Below are positions 6,971-8,278 of a stretch of DNA of 8,278 bases, piece after piece; within the stretch, counting starts at the first letter, position 1, and every line of letters starts with the position of its first letter. Made by a program: the position numbers and the translations under genes. The DNA comes from Candidatus Chloroheliales bacterium (GTDB lineage: Bacteria > Chloroflexota > Chloroflexia > QHBQ01), in the NCBI GenBank assembly GCA_003243865.1, contig QHBQ01000423.1:1-8278 (forward strand). The letters are read 5' to 3'. A model generated the notes under the pieces. It was not told the DNA's origin. It was given only the letters and a program-made list of their open reading frames with translations, and searched no databases.

Positions 6971-7837
6971 TTACTTGTCCTCCATACCAGCATCAATCCG
7001 TGCCTGGCGGATGGCGGCATAGTTGACCTTGCGCTTCTGATGAAAGGCAGCCAGGCCCTCGGCCACCTCCGGCGAGTCGGCGTCCACACTGAGCCAGTCG
7101 CGCGCGTGGCCCACGGTCATGTTCCAGCTGAGGTCGCGCCAGAAGTTGACCTGCTGCTTGGCATAACGCATGATATTGGGCATCCGCTCTAGCAGCTTGG
7201 CGACCATGATGTTCACCGCCGCATCGAGTTGCGCGGCAGGCACCACCTGGTTGATCAGCCCCCACTCCAAAGCCTTTTCCGCCTCTACCTCCTCGCAGAG
7301 CCAGAGCATCTCGCGGGCGCGGCGATCACCGATGATAATCGGTAGCCACTGGGTTGCGCCGCCCGCTGGCACGCTGCCCCGCGCTGTTCCCACCTGGCGG
7401 AAGATGGCGTGGTCGGCGGCGATTGCCAGGTCGCAGGCCATCTGAAACTCGTTGCCGCCGCCCACCGCCATGCCGTTGACCCGCGCGATGGTCGGTTTGC
7501 CGATGTTGCGTAGGCGGTCGTGCGCATCAATGAACGCGCCCATCCACTTCCAGTAATCGTGCGGGCGGGTCAGGAACTTCTCCTGCTCGTCGAGGTCGGC
7601 GCCGGTGCAGAACGCCTTGTCGCCTGCGCCGGTCAGCACCAGCACGCCTACCTCGTCATCCCAGCTAGCGTCAAGGAAGGCGCGGGCCATCTCGCTGAGG
7701 GTCTGGAAGTTGAAGCAGTTGTACACCTCGGGCCGGTTGATGGTCACCGTCGCTCGCCCGTCGGCTTTGGTGTAGATAATCTTCTCGAAGCCGAGTTCAT
7801 CCGGCGGCAGCCCGCGTGGGTAATCGAGCATTGTCAT
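6971..7837 (-). CDS. Crotonase-family enzyme of the MenB/BadI-like branch
   Basis: A 288-residue enoyl-CoA hydratase/isomerase-fold protein, longer than its two neighbours by an N-terminal extension (about 17 residues) and a C-terminal tail. NRPEVYNCF (34-42), FCTGADLDE (76-84) and NGMAVGGGNEF (121-131) are clear family motifs; E130 matches the first catalytic Glu of crotonase. The second Glu position is glycine (G150, in FRQVGTARGSV), as in MenB. 'REMLWLCEEVEAEKALEWGLINQVVP' also recalls MenB (dihydroxynaphthoyl-CoA synthase) and BadI (2-ketocyclohexanecarboxyl-CoA hydrolase). This suggests ring closing or ring opening on a CoA ester rather than plain hydration; the reaction is inferred. Placement among catabolic genes and the absence of other menaquinone genes favour a degradative role. 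AGGAG (7845-7849), inside the end of the EthD gene, lies 7 bases before the ATG; a second ATG two codons later is less well placed. Confidence 0.85.
   Translation of the reverse strand: MTMLDYPRGLPPDELGFEKIIYTKADGRATVTINRPEVYNCFNFQTLSEMARAFLDASWDDEVGVLVLTGAGDKAFCTGADLDEQEKFLTRPHDYWKWMGAFIDAHDRLRNIGKPTIARVNGMAVGGGNEFQMACDLAIAADHAIFRQVGTARGSVPAGGATQWLPIIIGDRRAREMLWLCEEVEAEKALEWGLINQVVPAAQLDAAVNIMVAKLLERMPNIMRYAKQQVNFWRDLSWNMTVGHARDWLSVDADSPEVAEGLAAFHQKRKVNYAAIRQARIDAGMEDK
6979..6983 (-). promoter_or_regulatory. Ribosome-binding site deciding the GTG start of the enoyl-CoA hydratase
   Basis: GGAGG on the minus strand lies 8 bases before GTG at 6968-6970, inside the last codons of the upstream crotonase gene. 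The TAA and GTG abut, so ribosomes ending the first gene are positioned to start the second. Confidence 0.75.
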
Positions 7838-7841
7838 TGCG

Positions 7842-8147
7842 CTACTCCTCGACTGCGGCGAACAGCATCGTCACGTACTCGCGGGCGAAGCTCATCAGAT
7901 CCTTGCCCGCCGCGCGGTTCTCCGCCGAGGTCATCGCCTCGTCCAGCGCCGCCTTGTCGTCCCAGTACATCTCGGCCATCATATAATACTCCGGCTTCTC
8001 GCCGCGCACACCGCTGGTGAAGCGGGTCACTTCCAGCTTGCGCAGACCCGGCACCGCCCGCATCAGCGGCGCGTGTACCTCGTGGTAGTGCTGGTCGAAC
8101 GCCGTCGCGTCCTCAGGGTGCTTGAACAGGGCCACCAGTTTAACCAT
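7842..8147 (-). CDS. EthD-family protein
   Basis: A 101-residue dimeric alpha/beta-barrel type protein, about the usual EthD length. The signature runs through 'DATAFDQHYHEVHAPLMRAVPGLRKLEVTR', with the His-rich HYHEVHAPL segment, and then 'YYMMAEMYWDD'. EthD was named from the ethyl tert-butyl ether degradation genes of actinobacteria; relatives are found beside many catabolic operons, and their biochemical role is poorly known. It is the first gene of the minus-strand run. GGAG (8157-8160) lies 9 bases before the ATG. Its last codons contain the ribosome-binding site for the next gene, which starts 4 bases after this stop, so the two are probably translated together. A link to the chemistry of the downstream crotonases is inferred from position only. 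Confidence 0.88.
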   Translation of the reverse strand: MVKLVALFKHPEDATAFDQHYHEVHAPLMRAVPGLRKLEVTRFTSGVRGEKPEYYMMAEMYWDDKAALDEAMTSAENRAAGKDLMSFAREYVTMLFAAVEE

Positions 8148-8170
8148 CCTCGTTCGCTCCTTTTCGGTGA
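8148..8170 (-). promoter_or_regulatory. Leader with ribosome-binding site for the EthD gene
   Basis: On the minus strand AAAAGGAG (8157-8164) lies 9 bases before the ATG at 8147, which fixes the start. The heptamer repeat array ends only one base upstream of this leader, so the promoter must lie in or beyond the repeats. No confident -35/-10 pair can be assigned. Confidence 0.6.
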
Positions 8171-8236
8171 GATTAAAGATTAAAGATTAAAGATTAAAGA
8201 TTAAAGATTAAAGATTAAAGATTAAAGATTAAAGAT
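8171..8236. repeat. Tandem 7-bp repeat, nine copies of GATTAAA plus a partial copy
   Basis: Nine perfect units of GATTAAA run from 8171 to 8233, followed by GAT (8234-8236). On the minus strand the unit reads TTTAATC and stands just upstream of the first gene of the run, with its near edge 24 bases before the start codon. Each unit contains AT-rich hexamers loosely like a -10 box. Copy number at such perfect short repeats usually varies by slippage, so it may alter promoter spacing. A structural comparison is the heptanucleotide short tandem repeats of cyanobacteria. Confidence 0.95.
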
Positions 8237-8278
8237 GAACAGCGTTGTAGCGACTCTGATTTTTCGGCTTTCATCTTT

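Noticed and set aside
6617..7192. Plus-strand open frame (191 codons) across two crotonase genes
   Set aside because: It spans the junction of two well-supported minus-strand genes and its translation shows no family features.
7520..8020. Plus-strand open frame (166 codons) opposite the MenB/BadI-like and EthD genes
   Set aside because: Shadow of two clear genes; the C-terminal part becomes Arg/Pro/Ser low-complexity sequence.
8171..8236. The regular 7-bp array as a CRISPR array or replication origin iterons
   Set aside because: There are no spacers between units, the unit is too short for CRISPR, and no replication initiator gene or DnaA-box cluster is seen nearby.

Overview
The window looks like a piece of a Chloroflexota (green non-sulfur lineage) genome. 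This is inferred from three things: moderately high GC in most genes, a partial extracellular protein ending in a 'DYWQVHGGL…FGYPLSEP…QYFERARMEAHPE' module that I associate with that phylum, and a zinc-ribbon Ser/Thr kinase followed by a STAND ATPase/TPR protein. No rRNA, tRNA, CRISPR array or full insertion sequence is visible, so the assignment is soft.

Layout. Bases 1-2469 read on the + strand. They hold the C-terminal end of a secreted or surface protein (2-358), then 8 bases later a 700-residue eukaryotic-like Ser/Thr protein kinase (367-2469) with an N-terminal zinc ribbon and a second Cys-rich module at its C-terminus. Bases 2470-2559 look like a 90-bp MITE-like palindromic insertion flanked by TAA repeats, the left copy being the kinase stop codon. 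From 2567 to 8147 everything reads on the - strand as one tightly packed run. In transcription order it is: EthD-family protein (7842-8147), MenB/BadI-like crotonase (6971-7837), classical enoyl-CoA hydratase (6188-6970), STAND-type ATPase (4937-6181), its TPR half (3842-4906), PaaG-like isomerase/hydratase (3035-3817) and a small conserved hypothetical protein (2567-3034). Gaps are 0-6 bases except 24 bases before the PaaG-like gene and the 30-base stretch between the ATPase stop and the listed start of the TPR half, so one polycistronic message is likely. The upstream region (8148-8278) carries nine tandem copies of a 7-bp unit.

How the genes may work together. The three crotonase-fold enzymes have three different active-site signatures. 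Together they fit degradation of a CoA-activated aromatic or alicyclic acid, such as a phenylacetyl-CoA-like route, followed by beta-oxidation. The CoA ligase, oxygenase or reductase, dehydrogenase and thiolase that would complete such a route are not in the window. The ATPase/TPR protein within the run resembles a signal-transduction regulator and might control the pathway.

The most notable anomaly is that the ATPase and TPR parts are one reading frame broken by a single in-frame TAG (4937-4939). The TPR part is also clearly lower in GC than its surroundings. I did not find a convincing, wholly new multi-gene system here.
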